A stretch of 64,000 nucleotides of DNA from Flavobacterium sp. 9 (GTDB lineage: Bacteria > Bacteroidota > Bacteroidia > Flavobacteriales > Flavobacteriaceae): assembly GCF_002754195.1 (NCBI RefSeq), contig NZ_PEEU01000001.1, forward strand, positions 1,054,001-1,118,000. The letters run 5' to 3'. The notes beneath the pieces were generated by a model. It was not told the DNA's origin. It worked only from the letters and a program-made list of their open reading frames with translations, and searched no databases. The position numbers and the translations under genes are program-made. Each line of letters starts with the position of its first letter. Position 1 is the first letter of the stretch. Below are positions 8,920-16,486 of the stretch, piece after piece.

Positions 8920-9106
8920 TGTCATTTCGAGGAACGAGAAATCTTCACGAGTAACTCCGTAACGAAAGCCCAATCTTTGTCGAGTTTCTCGCGAAGATTT
9001 CTCGTTCCTCGAAATGACAAAAATGCGGTTACTGCGAGTAAATAAAAAAAAATCCGTTAAAATCCGCGCCTTCGCAATAGCGAATCCGTAAAATCCGCGT
9101 GCCATT
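8920..9106. repeat. Dispersed composite repeat: 27-bp perfect palindrome plus CGGATTCGC module
   Basis: The arms 8920-8946 and 8993-9019 are exact inverted copies (TCGAGGAACGAGAAATCTTC inside). Next to it is a module reading, on the minus strand, GGCACGCGGATTTTACGG followed by ATTCGCTATTGCGAAGGCGC. The same two modules recur at 11300, 14330, 51246 and 52196. This fills the 295-base gap between panE and the symporter gene; no gene is supported there. Confidence 0.75.
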
Positions 9107-9147
9107 CAACACAAAGCCATTTCAACACAAAACCATCAAACACAAAG

Positions 9148-10398
9148 CTACTCCTCCAAAACAGGATCCAAATTCAACTCCGTAAAATCATGTTCTGTTT
9201 TCGAGATTATAATTGTCGCCACGGTATTTCCAATCAAATTTGTTATTGCTCTCGCTTCACTCATAAATTTATCAACTCCCAATAAAAAAGCCAATCCTTC
9301 GACCGGAATCTTATGCAAAGCCGTCAAAGTCGACGCCAGAACTATAAATCCGCTTCCGGTTACACCTGCCGCGCCTTTTGAGGTTACCATCAGGATTCCG
9401 ATAACACTTAGTATTTCGAAAAAACTCAAATGAACATCATACAATTGCGCTAAAAATATCACCGACATCGACAAATAAATCGAAGTTCCGTCAAGGTTAA
9501 AAGAATAACCTGTTGGAATCACCAAACCAACAACCGATTTACTACAACCCATTTGTTCCAGTTTTACCATAATACTTGGCAAAGCAGCTTCGGAAGATGA
9601 AGTTCCAAGAACCAATAAAAGTTCCTCTTTAATGTATTTTAAAATCGAAAGAATACTGATTTTATAATATCTCAAAATACTTCCTAAAACCAGAAATACA
9701 AACAGCGCCATAGTCAGATAAACACATAACATCAATTTCCCAAGCGGAATCAAAGTCTGCAAACCGAACTTACCAATAGTGAAAGCCATTCCGCCAAAAG
9801 CACCAATTGGAGCCAAATACATGACATATTTTAATCCTAGGAAAACTAATTTTGAAAAACGTTCTAAAACTAAAATTGTTTGTTCTCTTTTTTTATAAAA
9901 ATTCAATGCAATACCGCAAACAATCGCCGCCAATAAAACCTGCAAAGTAAAGTTCGAAAAGAAAAACTCTAACCACGAAAAATGTTTGGCTGTACTACTT
10001 GTATATTGACTGGCATCGCCAAGAGTCAATCCGGATCTGTCAATTTTTCCGGGCTTAAAAATATTAGCAACAGAAACTCCAATCGCCAAAGCCACTGTCG
10101 AAACCACTTCAAAATATCCGAGCGCTTTTATTCCAATTCGGCCTACTTTTTTAAGATTTCCCATTCCCGAAATTCCTAAAACGATCGTTAGAAAAATAAT
10201 CGGACCAATAAAAAGTTTGATAATATCAATAAACCTTGTGCCTAATATTTCCATTTTCACACCATTTTCAGGCGAAAAATGTCCAAGCAAAATACCTGCA
10301 ATAATAGCAATCAGAACCCAAAAAGTAAGATTGGTAATGATGATTTTAAAAGTACTTTTCTTTGGTTTATTAGAAGATTTGGGAGAGTTTATATTCAT
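9148..10398 (-). CDS. Dicarboxylate/amino acid:cation symporter (DAACS family)
   Basis: 416 residues with about eight hydrophobic helices, the standard length for GltP/DctA proteins. Family signatures are LGTSSSEAALPSIMVKLE (the serine-rich re-entrant loop), PTGYSFNLDGTSIYLS (the TM7 NxDG region) and VTSKGAAGVTGSGFIVL (the second re-entrant loop). It takes up C4-dicarboxylates or acidic amino acids with H+ or Na+ across the inner membrane; the substrate cannot be fixed by eye. It is a single gene lying just downstream of, and on the same strand as, rnpB, without evidence of a shared function. Confidence 0.92.
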   Translation of the reverse strand: MNINSPKSSNKPKKSTFKIIITNLTFWVLIAIIAGILLGHFSPENGVKMEILGTRFIDIIKLFIGPIIFLTIVLGISGMGNLKKVGRIGIKALGYFEVVSTVALAIGVSVANIFKPGKIDRSGLTLGDASQYTSSTAKHFSWLEFFFSNFTLQVLLAAIVCGIALNFYKKREQTILVLERFSKLVFLGLKYVMYLAPIGAFGGMAFTIGKFGLQTLIPLGKLMLCVYLTMALFVFLVLGSILRYYKISILSILKYIKEELLLVLGTSSSEAALPSIMVKLEQMGCSKSVVGLVIPTGYSFNLDGTSIYLSMSVIFLAQLYDVHLSFFEILSVIGILMVTSKGAAGVTGSGFIVLASTLTALHKIPVEGLAFLLGVDKFMSEARAITNLIGNTVATIIISKTEHDFTELNLDPVLEE

Positions 10399-10438
10399 GA
10401 GGATAGATTAGAGAGTATCACAAATATATATAAAAAAT

Positions 10439-10748
10439 GCAGACCTATAAGCCGGATTCTGTCTCTGATAAATCAGAGCCTTATCATTTATCTAGATCCA
10501 GCATTACTGCTGGACTCAAGCTACCTACCCTTCAACAACGGACGAGAAGCCCTTAAATGCTGATATACTTGGTATTTCACCGCATAGAGTTTACCTGGTT
10601 TCACTACAGCATTACCTGTACATACTTTCTGTTGCACTTGTCCTTGCGCTATTTCTAACGCCGACGGGTGTTACCCGCTATGCTTCTCTGTGGTGTCCGG
10701 ACTTTCCTCCCTCCCGATAAATCAGGACGACGATAAGGCGGTCTGCGC
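10439..10748 (-). ncRNA. rnpB: RNase P RNA (class A)
   Basis: Read on the minus strand, the 5' end GCGCAGACC pairs with the 3' end GGTCTGC (P1). The diagnostic conserved segments are present: GGAGGAAAGTCCGGAC near the 5' end, the ACAGAAA/GTGAAACC region, and AAGGGTAGGTAGCTTGAG followed by AATCCGGCTTATAGGTCTGC at the 3' end. The RNA is the catalytic subunit that trims tRNA 5' leaders. Ends are estimated from P1. Apparent ORFs on the plus strand across this region are noise. Confidence 0.95.
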
Positions 10749-10873
10749 GGCAAAAGTAACGATTTATCAACTAAGAATAATCATTTAAAATTTTAGATTT
10801 TAGACTCGTTTTCATAACATTTTAATTTTAAATTAGTTATCTTTAAAATCCATAATTTTAAAATTCAATTATT

Positions 10874-11167
10874 ATGATTAGAATGTATCATTACGCAACT
10901 GTTTCAAAAGCTTTAGATCAATTGAATGAAAAAGGATTTACATGTGATTTTAATCTAAACTCGGACCTGATTAAAAAAAATCCTGAAAAATTTGAAATTG
11001 TTCATGTGTATCGATACGAAGGGGATTCGGACCCAGGCGATGAGGCAGTTGTATACGGAATTAAGTCGACTTCAGGTAAAAAAGGCGTGTATGTCGCGGG
11101 TTTCTCCGCCGACTCAGATCAGGAAACTGCAAAGTTTTTATTCGATCTCAGTATAAAGGGCAGGTGA
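10874..11167 (+). CDS. Small conserved Flavobacteriia protein of unknown function
   Basis: 97 residues, soluble, without a signal peptide. An alternative ATG two codons later (MYHYATVSK) is equally plausible. The order [19 protein letters not shown], then [20 protein letters not shown] and [13 protein letters not shown], is one I associate with a small family sometimes labelled phosphoribosylpyrophosphate synthetase by transfer. At this size, and without a PRPP-binding loop, that enzyme name is not supported. It is monocistronic, preceded by a gap after rnpB and followed by repeats. Confidence 0.7.
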   Translation: MIRMYHYATVSKALDQLNEKGFTCDFNLNSDLIKKNPEKFEIVHVYRYEGDSDPGDEAVVYGIKSTSGKKGVYVAGFSADSDQETAKFLFDLSIKGR

Positions 11168-11173
11168 TTTTTA

Positions 11174-11265
11174 AGGAGCTATTTCCTGCTATACGCTGTA
11201 TCTTTTCCTTGTTAAAGAAACAAGAAAAAGGATGCCGCTCCTATCAGGGCTAGGACTTTAGGTTT
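11174..11265. repeat. About 92-bp dispersed element, inverted copy at 52570-52662
   Basis: It begins AGGAGCTATTTCCTGCTAT, has an internal hairpin CTTGTTAAAGAAACAAG, and ends in CAGGGCTAGGACTTTAGG. The inverted copy at 52570-52662 keeps nearly every segment with scattered substitutions. It is noncoding, and lies in the 343-base gap after the gene ending at 11167. Confidence 0.7.
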
Positions 11266-11299
11266 CATAAGAAAATTTATGTTTTTAAACAATCAAAAG

Positions 11300-11437
11300 T
11301 TATTGCGAGAAACGAAGTAATTACGCCTATAAAAACAACGTGATTCAGCAAGTGAGATTGCTTCGTTCCTCGCAATGACATAAAATCCGCATCAATCCGT
11401 GTTTTCGCGATAGCGAATCCGTTTCATCCGCGTACCA
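11300..11437. repeat. Dispersed composite repeat (GCGAGGAACGAAG type)
   Basis: A degenerate left arm (ATTGCGAGAAACGAAGTAAT) and a right arm TTGCTTCGTTCCTCGCAATG flank a short loop. They are followed by the second module in minus orientation (TTTCGCGATAGCGAATCCG, then CATCCGCGTACCATC). Same family as 8920-9106. Confidence 0.7.
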
Positions 11438-11510
11438 TCTCAATCCAATAAACCACAAAAAAAAGTCCATCATAAAATGACAGACTTTTAAAAACAGTAC
11501 ATAAAATAAA

Positions 11511-11882
11511 TTATGCTGTTGGTATTTTTATTTTCCAACCCGCTTGAATCAAGTCAGGGTTTTTAATAAGATCTCTATTCGCTTCAAAAATTGCTTCCCA
11601 AGAAACGCCGTGTGCTCTTCCTATTTTCGATAGCGAATCACCACTTACAACAGTATATTCCGTTGTTGTTCCTTCGGCAACTGCAATATTCAACACTACA
11701 TCTGCTGATCTAAATTCAGGATCAATCTTTCCGTAAGCATCCCAAACCTTATCTTTATCCGCAGCCGATTTTGCTGTTCCGTCAATATATAGCACATTAT
11801 CCTGCTCTCTTACTTGCAAATTAGCGATACCTAAATTGGTCGCTAAATCTGTTAACTCTTTGTATTTATCCAATAAACTCAT
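11511..11882 (-). CDS. BON-LysM protein, Kbp/YgaU-like
   Basis: 123 residues without a signal peptide. The N-terminal ~70 residues form a BON-like domain (VREQDNVLYIDGTAKSAADK, VVLNIAV). The C-terminal ~48 residues are a LysM domain (TEYTVVSGDSLSKIGRAHG to AGWKIKIPTA). E. coli Kbp (YgaU) has the same order and binds K+ in the cytoplasm, which is the best functional guess; LysM could alternatively bind peptidoglycan. Its start is 8 bases after... more exactly, it lies upstream in the same orientation as the BON lipoprotein at 11891-12370, which ends 8 bases before this gene begins, so the two form an operon. Confidence 0.85.
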   Translation of the reverse strand: MSLLDKYKELTDLATNLGIANLQVREQDNVLYIDGTAKSAADKDKVWDAYGKIDPEFRSADVVLNIAVAEGTTTEYTVVSGDSLSKIGRAHGVSWEAIFEANRDLIKNPDLIQAGWKIKIPTA

Positions 11883-11890
11883 AGCTCCTT

Positions 11891-12370
11891 TTATTTAATA
11901 GTTAACTTATTTTCAACTTTTTTAGGTTTCAATTCCTGTACACTTTTAATCAAGTTTGGCAATTGCTCTTTTTTGATAGTTCCTGTAAGAGTTACTACAC
12001 CATCCTTAATCGCAGCACTTACACCGCTATATGTTTTTACAACCTCATTTACCGAAGTAGTTAAAACCGCATCTGGGTTTATTTCAACAGGAGCTGGCGC
12101 TGCTACAGGTTCCGGAGCCGCAATCTCACAATTATTCACTACAGATTTTACACCTTTTATACCTTTAACAATGCTCTCCGCATTTTGCTTAAGAGCTTCA
12201 TCTTTACAAATACCCGAGATTGTTGCAACTCCATCTTTTACAGTCACGTCAACACCTGGCAAAGCACTTATTTTTGCAGCAATTTCTTTTTGAATATCTG
12301 CATCTTTAGGGCCACAAGCTACTAATGAAAAAGCAAGGCACAGTCCTAATAAAATTGATTTAACTTTCAT
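11891..12370 (-). CDS. Lipoprotein with two BON domains
   Basis: 159 residues. A lipoprotein signal (MKVKSILLGLCLAFSLVAC) places the lipidated Cys at residue 19. Two BON domains follow: about 28-75 (LPGVDVTVKDGVATISGIC) and about 107-158 (VSAAIKDGVVTLTGTIKKEQ), joined by a Pro/Ala-rich linker (AAPEPVAAPAPVEINP). BON domains bind phospholipid or envelope surfaces; OsmY/DolP-type proteins protect the envelope under stress. It is the first gene of a two-gene operon with the BON-LysM protein. A stress role is inferred from family only. Confidence 0.85.
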   Translation of the reverse strand: MKVKSILLGLCLAFSLVACGPKDADIQKEIAAKISALPGVDVTVKDGVATISGICKDEALKQNAESIVKGIKGVKSVVNNCEIAAPEPVAAPAPVEINPDAVLTTSVNEVVKTYSGVSAAIKDGVVTLTGTIKKEQLPNLIKSVQELKPKKVENKLTIK

Positions 12371-12567
12371 AATGATATCTTTTAAATTAATTAATCACCT
12401 AAGTTAACGAATAAATCAATTAAATATTACATAATAATCTTACAATTTTAAAACTTATTAATTTCTTAAAATTAATGCATAAAAAAAGTCCTGAATTTTA
12501 ATATTCAGGACTTCTGCATTATTTACTAAAATCTCTATCATTAAAAAAAAACAGATTTTACTCTATA

Positions 12568-12756
12568 TCAAATAATTAGTTTTTTTTCTCTTTTTAAACT
12601 ATCGAGATGTTTCAATGAATCAAAATTCTCAAATTGTCCACTATTAATTCCCTCTTGAATTGCATTCTTCAAAAAGAGTACTTGGTTTTCTTCTTCCGAA
12701 AGTTTTTGCTTGGTAAAATTTTCAAAACGATTATTTATTACAGTATTTTTTTTCAT
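12568..12756 (-). CDS. Small protein with ParD-antitoxin-like C-terminus, no toxin partner
   Basis: 62 residues, charged and predicted helical. The segment FLKNAIQEGINSGQFENFDS followed by LKHLDSLKREKK resembles the C-terminal toxin-binding tail of ParD/CopG-type antitoxins (xIxEGxxSGxxxxFD). The usual N-terminal ribbon-helix-helix is not clear. No ParE/RelE toxin lies beside it: upstream by 14 bases is the cupin gene, downstream is a ~200-base gap. It could be an orphan antitoxin remnant or an unrelated helical protein. It is probably co-transcribed with the cupin gene. Confidence 0.5.
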   Translation of the reverse strand: MKKNTVINNRFENFTKQKLSEEENQVLFLKNAIQEGINSGQFENFDSLKHLDSLKREKKLII

Positions 12757-12770
12757 AGTTACTTTTCAAA

Positions 12771-13256
12771 TTAATCCAAAAAATTCTCAGGATAAAGTGT
12801 TTGTCCATACTTTTTAAAAATGGCATTTATTTTATCCTTTTTCTCAAGATCATTGCTAGATGAAGCCGTTTCCATATAGTTTGACATTTCTTCAAACAAA
12901 TCATCTAATCCAGCCGGAGTCACCGTACATAAAAGTTTAGCAGGTTTATCGCTTAAGTTTTTAAAACCATGAACAATTCCGCCTTTCGGAATATTGATAA
13001 AAGAGTTTTTCTTCGCCACATAACTTCCTAATTCAGATTTGAATGAAACTTCACCTTCCAAAACAAAAAAAGTCTCCGCAAAATCAGGATGTGCATGCGG
13101 ATTTGGCCCGGCTCCAACAGGAACCGACATTTCGATTACGGCATATTCTCCGTTAGTTTGTTTTCCCGAAATTATAATTCGGTAATTTCCTCCGGCTATA
13201 TTTAATTTCTGACCTTCGGATTCGTCGACAGTTATTATTGTGTTTGGAGTTTTCAT
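12771..13256 (-). CDS. Cupin domain protein
   Basis: 161 residues. It contains the two cupin motifs: GPNPHAHPDFAETFFVLEGE (metal-binding His pair and Glu, about residues 50-70) and NIPKGGIVHGFKNLSDKPA (second motif, about 88-106). A helical tail follows (LFEEMSNYME...KYGQTLYPENF). Single-domain cupins of this type include quercetinase-like dioxygenases and small regulators; the substrate is unknown. It sits in the middle of a three-gene minus-strand operon, starting two bases after the stop of the gene at 13259-13576. Confidence 0.85.
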   Translation of the reverse strand: MKTPNTIITVDESEGQKLNIAGGNYRIIISGKQTNGEYAVIEMSVPVGAGPNPHAHPDFAETFFVLEGEVSFKSELGSYVAKKNSFINIPKGGIVHGFKNLSDKPAKLLCTVTPAGLDDLFEEMSNYMETASSSNDLEKKDKINAIFKKYGQTLYPENFLD

Positions 13257-13258
13257 TT

Positions 13259-13576
13259 TTAAATTGTTTTATTACCCGATAATCTATTAAGATTTAATGT
13301 TGCCAAAACATGAATTTCATAATCATGCCAATGAGAACCACCAGCATGATTGCTATTTTCTACAATTGACAAAAAATCTAATATTTTTTCAATTCCAACA
13401 CTATTATCTTCCTCATTTTCAATTATACTATTTATAACTTTTGAAGTTTCATATTCTATCACATACAAATCATCATATTTTGATTTTTCTTCGAAATATC
13501 TGCACATCATTTGCATATTTTCAAAATGCTGAATTGAATGTATCTTCATTATAGATTTTAATTTGATTACGTTCAT
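13259..13576 (-). CDS. Hypothetical protein, first gene of the cupin operon
   Basis: 105 residues; a second in-frame ATG at 13549 (MKIHSIQHFENMQ) may be the real start, giving 96 residues. It is soluble and acidic, with no signal or membrane segment. The order HFENMQMMCRYFEEKSKYDD, then NSNHAGGSHWHDYEIHVLAT, shows a His-rich patch (HAGGSHWHDYEIH) that could bind metal. I do not recognise the family. The two-base gap to the cupin gene implies co-translation. Confidence 0.6.
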   Translation of the reverse strand: MNVIKLKSIMKIHSIQHFENMQMMCRYFEEKSKYDDLYVIEYETSKVINSIIENEEDNSVGIEKILDFLSIVENSNHAGGSHWHDYEIHVLATLNLNRLSGNKTI

Positions 13577-13610
13577 GCGCAGGATATTTTTCCTACTTAT
13601 ACTTATTCCT

Positions 13611-13715
13611 TTAAAAATTAAAACTAAATATATTCAAAAAATAGAACATGATTAATCCTAAAAAAAGCGCGAAAATCCCAATAAGAATTGCACTTGTAAT
13701 CAATATTTTTTTCAT
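13611..13715 (-). CDS. Candidate 34-residue single-pass membrane peptide
   Basis: ATG at 13713-13715, stop at 13611-13613. The sequence begins MKKILITSAILIGIFALFLG and continues hydrophobically to the end (IMFYFLNIFSFNF), so it would be almost entirely one membrane helix after two lysines. It lies between the NIPSNAP gene and the cupin operon on the same strand. No homology is known to me. It could be a real small membrane protein or a chance ORF in AT-rich DNA. Confidence 0.4.
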   Translation of the reverse strand: MKKILITSAILIGIFALFLGLIMFYFLNIFSFNF

Positions 13716-13781
13716 ATTTAATTTTATTTCTTTACAAAACTATTCATGTTATCTAACATTTTAGTTTTCAAATTATTTCAA

Positions 13782-14180
13782 TCAATTCGGCGAATAATCA
13801 ACCTTTGTCAAAACCCGATCTTCAACATTTCCAATTACATCGCCATATTTTTCGGTGTATTGTTTTTTAATTTCTATCCATTCTTTATCGGCTTTAAAAC
13901 CGTCCCAAGCTTTTTTCATTGTATTTTGATCCGGCCATTCTAAAAAATAAACAAACTCAGTTTTCTTATCTGACTTTGATTCGTAAATCGACATGATTTT
14001 AAAATTATACTTCTTCATAATACGCATTGCATGATCTCGAAATCGCTCATGAAAAATATCTTTATTCTTTTCGAAAATTTCATAAATACGCAATTGATAA
14101 ACAGGACTTGTCTGTGTTACACTTTGCGCTTTTACAACCGAAGTTGCGATTAATAGTAAAGTCAATAAAAACAGTTTCAT
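13782..14180 (-). CDS. Secreted NIPSNAP-like protein
   Basis: 132 residues with a signal peptide (MKLFLLTLLLIATSVVKAQS). The mature part matches NIPSNAP/dimeric alpha-beta barrel proteins: YQLRIYEIFEKNKDIFHERF as strand 1 and helix, SIYESKSDKKTEFVYFLEWP as the second strand pair, and MKKAWDGFKADKEWIEIKKQ as the terminal helix. The biochemical role of secreted NIPSNAP proteins is unknown. It appears monocistronic. Confidence 0.8.
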   Translation of the reverse strand: MKLFLLTLLLIATSVVKAQSVTQTSPVYQLRIYEIFEKNKDIFHERFRDHAMRIMKKYNFKIMSIYESKSDKKTEFVYFLEWPDQNTMKKAWDGFKADKEWIEIKKQYTEKYGDVIGNVEDRVLTKVDYSPN

Positions 14181-14329
14181 ATTTGATAATTTATATAGGA
14201 TTAAAGTCTTGAAAAAATAGTCTTTTTAAAAATTACAATATTGATAATAAAGTTTTTGCACGTAATCAAAAGTATAAATTTTAAATAACATTTATTAGAA
14301 TTAAATCTTACAACAACAATTCGTTTTCG

Positions 14330-14475
14330 TGCTTAGTGAGATTGCTTCGTTCCTCGCAAGGACTTTGATTGCCGACTATGATGGCGACTCTTCACCTTCA
14401 TTAAGAAAATAAGCATACAGAAAAAATCCGCATAAATCCGCGTTTTCGCTTTAGCGAATCCGTTTTATCAGTGTT
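14330..14475. repeat. Dispersed composite repeat, degenerate copy
   Basis: GAGATTGCTTCGTTCCTCGCAAGGAC at about 14338 is half of the palindromic module. AAATCCGCATAAATCCGCG, then CGCTTTAGCGAATCCG near 14425-14462, is the second module. The gap 14181-14625 otherwise holds only the dnaX promoter. Confidence 0.6.
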
Positions 14476-14575
14476 CAATTTGCCCATTCCAAAATTTAAA
14501 AATGTTAATTTAAATCGCTTACTTCCTCACATTCAAAACCCTCAAAATTCCCTTAAATATTTATCAATTTCAGAT

Positions 14576-14606
14576 TTGTGATTTGGTAATTTTCAGCCTA
14601 TATTTG
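14576..14606 (+). promoter_or_regulatory. Flavobacterium-type promoter for dnaX
   Basis: TTG at 14576-14578, 20-base spacer, TATATTTG at 14599-14606. This matches the known Flavobacterium consensus TTG-N17-23-TAnnTTTG. The predicted start of transcription is about 10-15 bases before the ATG at 14626, giving a very short leader. Confidence 0.75.
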
Positions 14607-14625
14607 CTATCGAATAAAACAGAAT

Positions 14626-15711
14626 ATGGAACAATTTGTAGTATCGGCTCGTAAATATCGCCCACAGACCTTTAAGGATGTTGTAGGTCAGAAAGCCATT
14701 ACCAACACTTTGTTGAATGCTATTGACAGCAATCACCTTGCTTCTGCCCTATTATTCACAGGACCTCGTGGAGTTGGAAAAACAACTTGCGCGCGTATTC
14801 TGGCTCGTAAAATAAACCAGCCTGGATATGATGATCCTAATGAAGATTTTGCTTTTAACGTTTTTGAGTTAGATGCTGCTTCAAACAACTCGGTTGATGA
14901 TATTCGTAATCTGATTGATCAGGTTCGAATCCCGCCACAAACCGGACAATACAAAGTTTATATCATTGACGAGGTTCATATGTTGTCTTCGGCCGCTTTT
15001 AATGCTTTCCTTAAAACATTAGAAGAGCCGCCAAAACATGCTATTTTTATTTTAGCAACAACAGAGAAACACAAGATTATTCCAACGATTTTATCTCGTT
15101 GTCAGATATTTGATTTCAAAAGAATTACTGTAAAAGACGCTAAAGAACATTTGGCAGAAGTTGCGACAAGTCAGGGAATCAATTTTGAAGACGATGCTTT
15201 GCACATTATTGCTCAAAAAGCTGATGGTGCAATGCGTGACGCTTTATCTATTTTTGACCGCGTTGTTTCGTATTGCGGAACTAATTTAACGCGTCAGGCT
15301 GTAACCGAAAACCTAAACGTTTTAGATTACGAAACTTATATCAGTATTACAGATTTACTTTTAGAGAATAAAATTCCGGATCTTTTATTGGCTTACAATG
15401 ATATTCTTGCAAAAGGTTTTGACGGACATCATTTTATTGCTGGTTTAGCTTCGCATTTCAGAGATTTATTAGTGAGCAAAACTCCTGCTACTATTGCTTT
15501 ACTTGAAGTTGGAGAACAAGCACAACAAATGTACGGTGTTCAGGCTCAGAAATGTTCTCAGGATTTTTTACTAAAAGGAATTGACATTGCAAATGACTGT
15601 GATTTAAAGTATAAATTAAGTCAAAACCAACGCCTTTTGGTCGAATTATGTTTGATGCAATTGGCCTCTATCAATTTTGATGGAGAAAAAAAAAAGTTGA
15701 GCAATTCATAA
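14626..15711 (+). CDS. dnaX: DNA polymerase III subunit DnaX, zero-frame (gamma-like) product
   Basis: 361 residues covering the clamp-loader AAA+ module and collar. Walker A is TGPRGVGKTTCARIL (about 45-59), Walker B/DExx is YIIDEVHMLSS (about 108-118), the SRC motif is ILSRCQIF (about 156-163), and the sensor-2 region is GAMRDALSIFDR (about 200-211). DnaX oligomers load the sliding clamp at the replication fork. Unlike E. coli, the zinc-binding cysteine cluster after Walker A is absent. The frame ends EKKKLSNS-stop just after an A10 run. Slipping back one base continues into the frame ending at 16364, so this ORF equals the short gamma form. A preceding consensus promoter supports the start. 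Confidence 0.92.
   Translation: MEQFVVSARKYRPQTFKDVVGQKAITNTLLNAIDSNHLASALLFTGPRGVGKTTCARILARKINQPGYDDPNEDFAFNVFELDAASNNSVDDIRNLIDQVRIPPQTGQYKVYIIDEVHMLSSAAFNAFLKTLEEPPKHAIFILATTEKHKIIPTILSRCQIFDFKRITVKDAKEHLAEVATSQGINFEDDALHIIAQKADGAMRDALSIFDRVVSYCGTNLTRQAVTENLNVLDYETYISITDLLLENKIPDLLLAYNDILAKGFDGHHFIAGLASHFRDLLVSKTPATIALLEVGEQAQQMYGVQAQKCSQDFLLKGIDIANDCDLKYKLSQNQRLLVELCLMQLASINFDGEKKKLSNS
15686..15696 (+). other. A10-G homopolymer: probable slippage/frameshift site in dnaX
   Basis: Ten A residues (15686-15695) followed by G, read in the zero frame as GAA AAA AAA AAG. A -1 shift, or one extra A added by RNA polymerase, continues as V-E-Q-F-I-I-P-P without a stop to 16364. E. coli uses A-AAA-AAG and Thermus an A9 run at the equivalent place. 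No strong downstream hairpin is evident, favouring transcriptional slippage. An assembly error in the homopolymer cannot be excluded. Confidence 0.7.
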
Positions 15712-16364
15712 TTCCGCCTACTTATTATAAAAACGGAAGCTACTCTATAATTGAAGTCCAAAGTCCAAAGTCAAAAGTTGAAAGTGCTGAAACTGTAAAT
15801 CCAACTTCAAAAGTTGAAAATGCAGTAAGCCCAACAGAAACTCAAGCTCCGCCAAAACAAGAAACTCCTGTTGCTCCAAAACCGGAAACTAGCAACGAAC
15901 CAAAAATTTCGGCTTTTTCATTATCTAGTATTCGAAAGAAAAAAGAGTTGGAAGCAGCTAGTATGACTTACGTAAAACCAACTTCTGTAATGCCTACAGA
16001 AGAATTTACGGAGACTGAAATGTTGGTACAATGGAATAAATATGCACAACGTTTAGGAGATAAAGGCCACAAAATCATGGAATCGTTATTATTAATTAAC
16101 GATCCAACTTTAAACGGAACAGTCATTACTTTTGAATTACCAAATGAAGGTTCTAAATTAGATTTTGAGTCACAAATTCATGGTCTTTTAGGGCATTTAA
16201 AAGGACATTTACACAATCATGATATTACGATTGAAGTTAATGTAAATGAGACTATCGAAATTAAACGAAGTTTGAATGATCAGGATCGATACAATCGTTT
16301 AATGGAAATCAATCCAAATCTTGATCTTTTACGTTCTACATTTGGATTGGATTTAACTTCTTAA
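15697..16364 (+). CDS. dnaX: DnaX tau-specific C-terminal part (-1 frame continuation)
   Basis: This frame has no stop from the A10 run to TAA at 16362-16364 and adds about 220 residues, for a tau form of about 579 residues, close to the normal size of Flavobacterium DnaX. It begins with a flexible, Pro/Glu/Lys-rich linker (SPKSKVESAETVNPTSKVEN, QAPPKQETPVAPKPETSNEP). A folded domain follows (MLVQWNKYAQRLGDKGHKIM, DRYNRLMEINPNLDLLRSTF), matching the C-terminal domain of Bacteroidota DnaX. In other bacteria this region contacts the polymerase alpha subunit and helicase. A standalone start at the ATG at 15963 is possible but lacks a plausible function. Confidence 0.75.
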
Positions 16365-16385
16365 GATTTTTTTTCAAGAATATTC

Positions 16386-16482
16386 TTTGCCGCGAATTTC
16401 ACGAATTTTAACGAATTTTAACGAATTTGCGTTGTTTATTGCGCATTAAGAATTAGTGAGAATTCGTGAAATTCGCGGCAAA
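16386..16482. repeat. Long hairpin with 22-bp perfect arms between convergent genes
   Basis: TTTGCCGCGAATTTCACGAA at 16386 continues to 16407 and is exactly inverted at 16461-16482. Inside the loop, ACGAATTTTA is repeated in tandem. It lies between the convergent dnaX and oxidoreductase genes and may act as a bidirectional terminator; it resembles a dispersed genomic repeat. Confidence 0.75.
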
Positions 16483-16486
16483 CTTT

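Noticed and set aside
8881..9105. 74-residue minus-strand ORF upstream of panE
   Set aside because: Its whole sequence is the dispersed palindromic repeat; similar translations arise from every copy, including the plus-strand ORFs at 51163 and 52188.
10217..10563. Plus-strand ORFs over the symporter 5' end and rnpB
   Set aside because: The region is RNase P RNA and the symporter start on the minus strand; the translations have no family features.
12568..13256. Toxin-antitoxin pair made of the 62-residue protein and its neighbour
   Set aside because: The neighbour is a clear cupin with both metal motifs, not a toxin.
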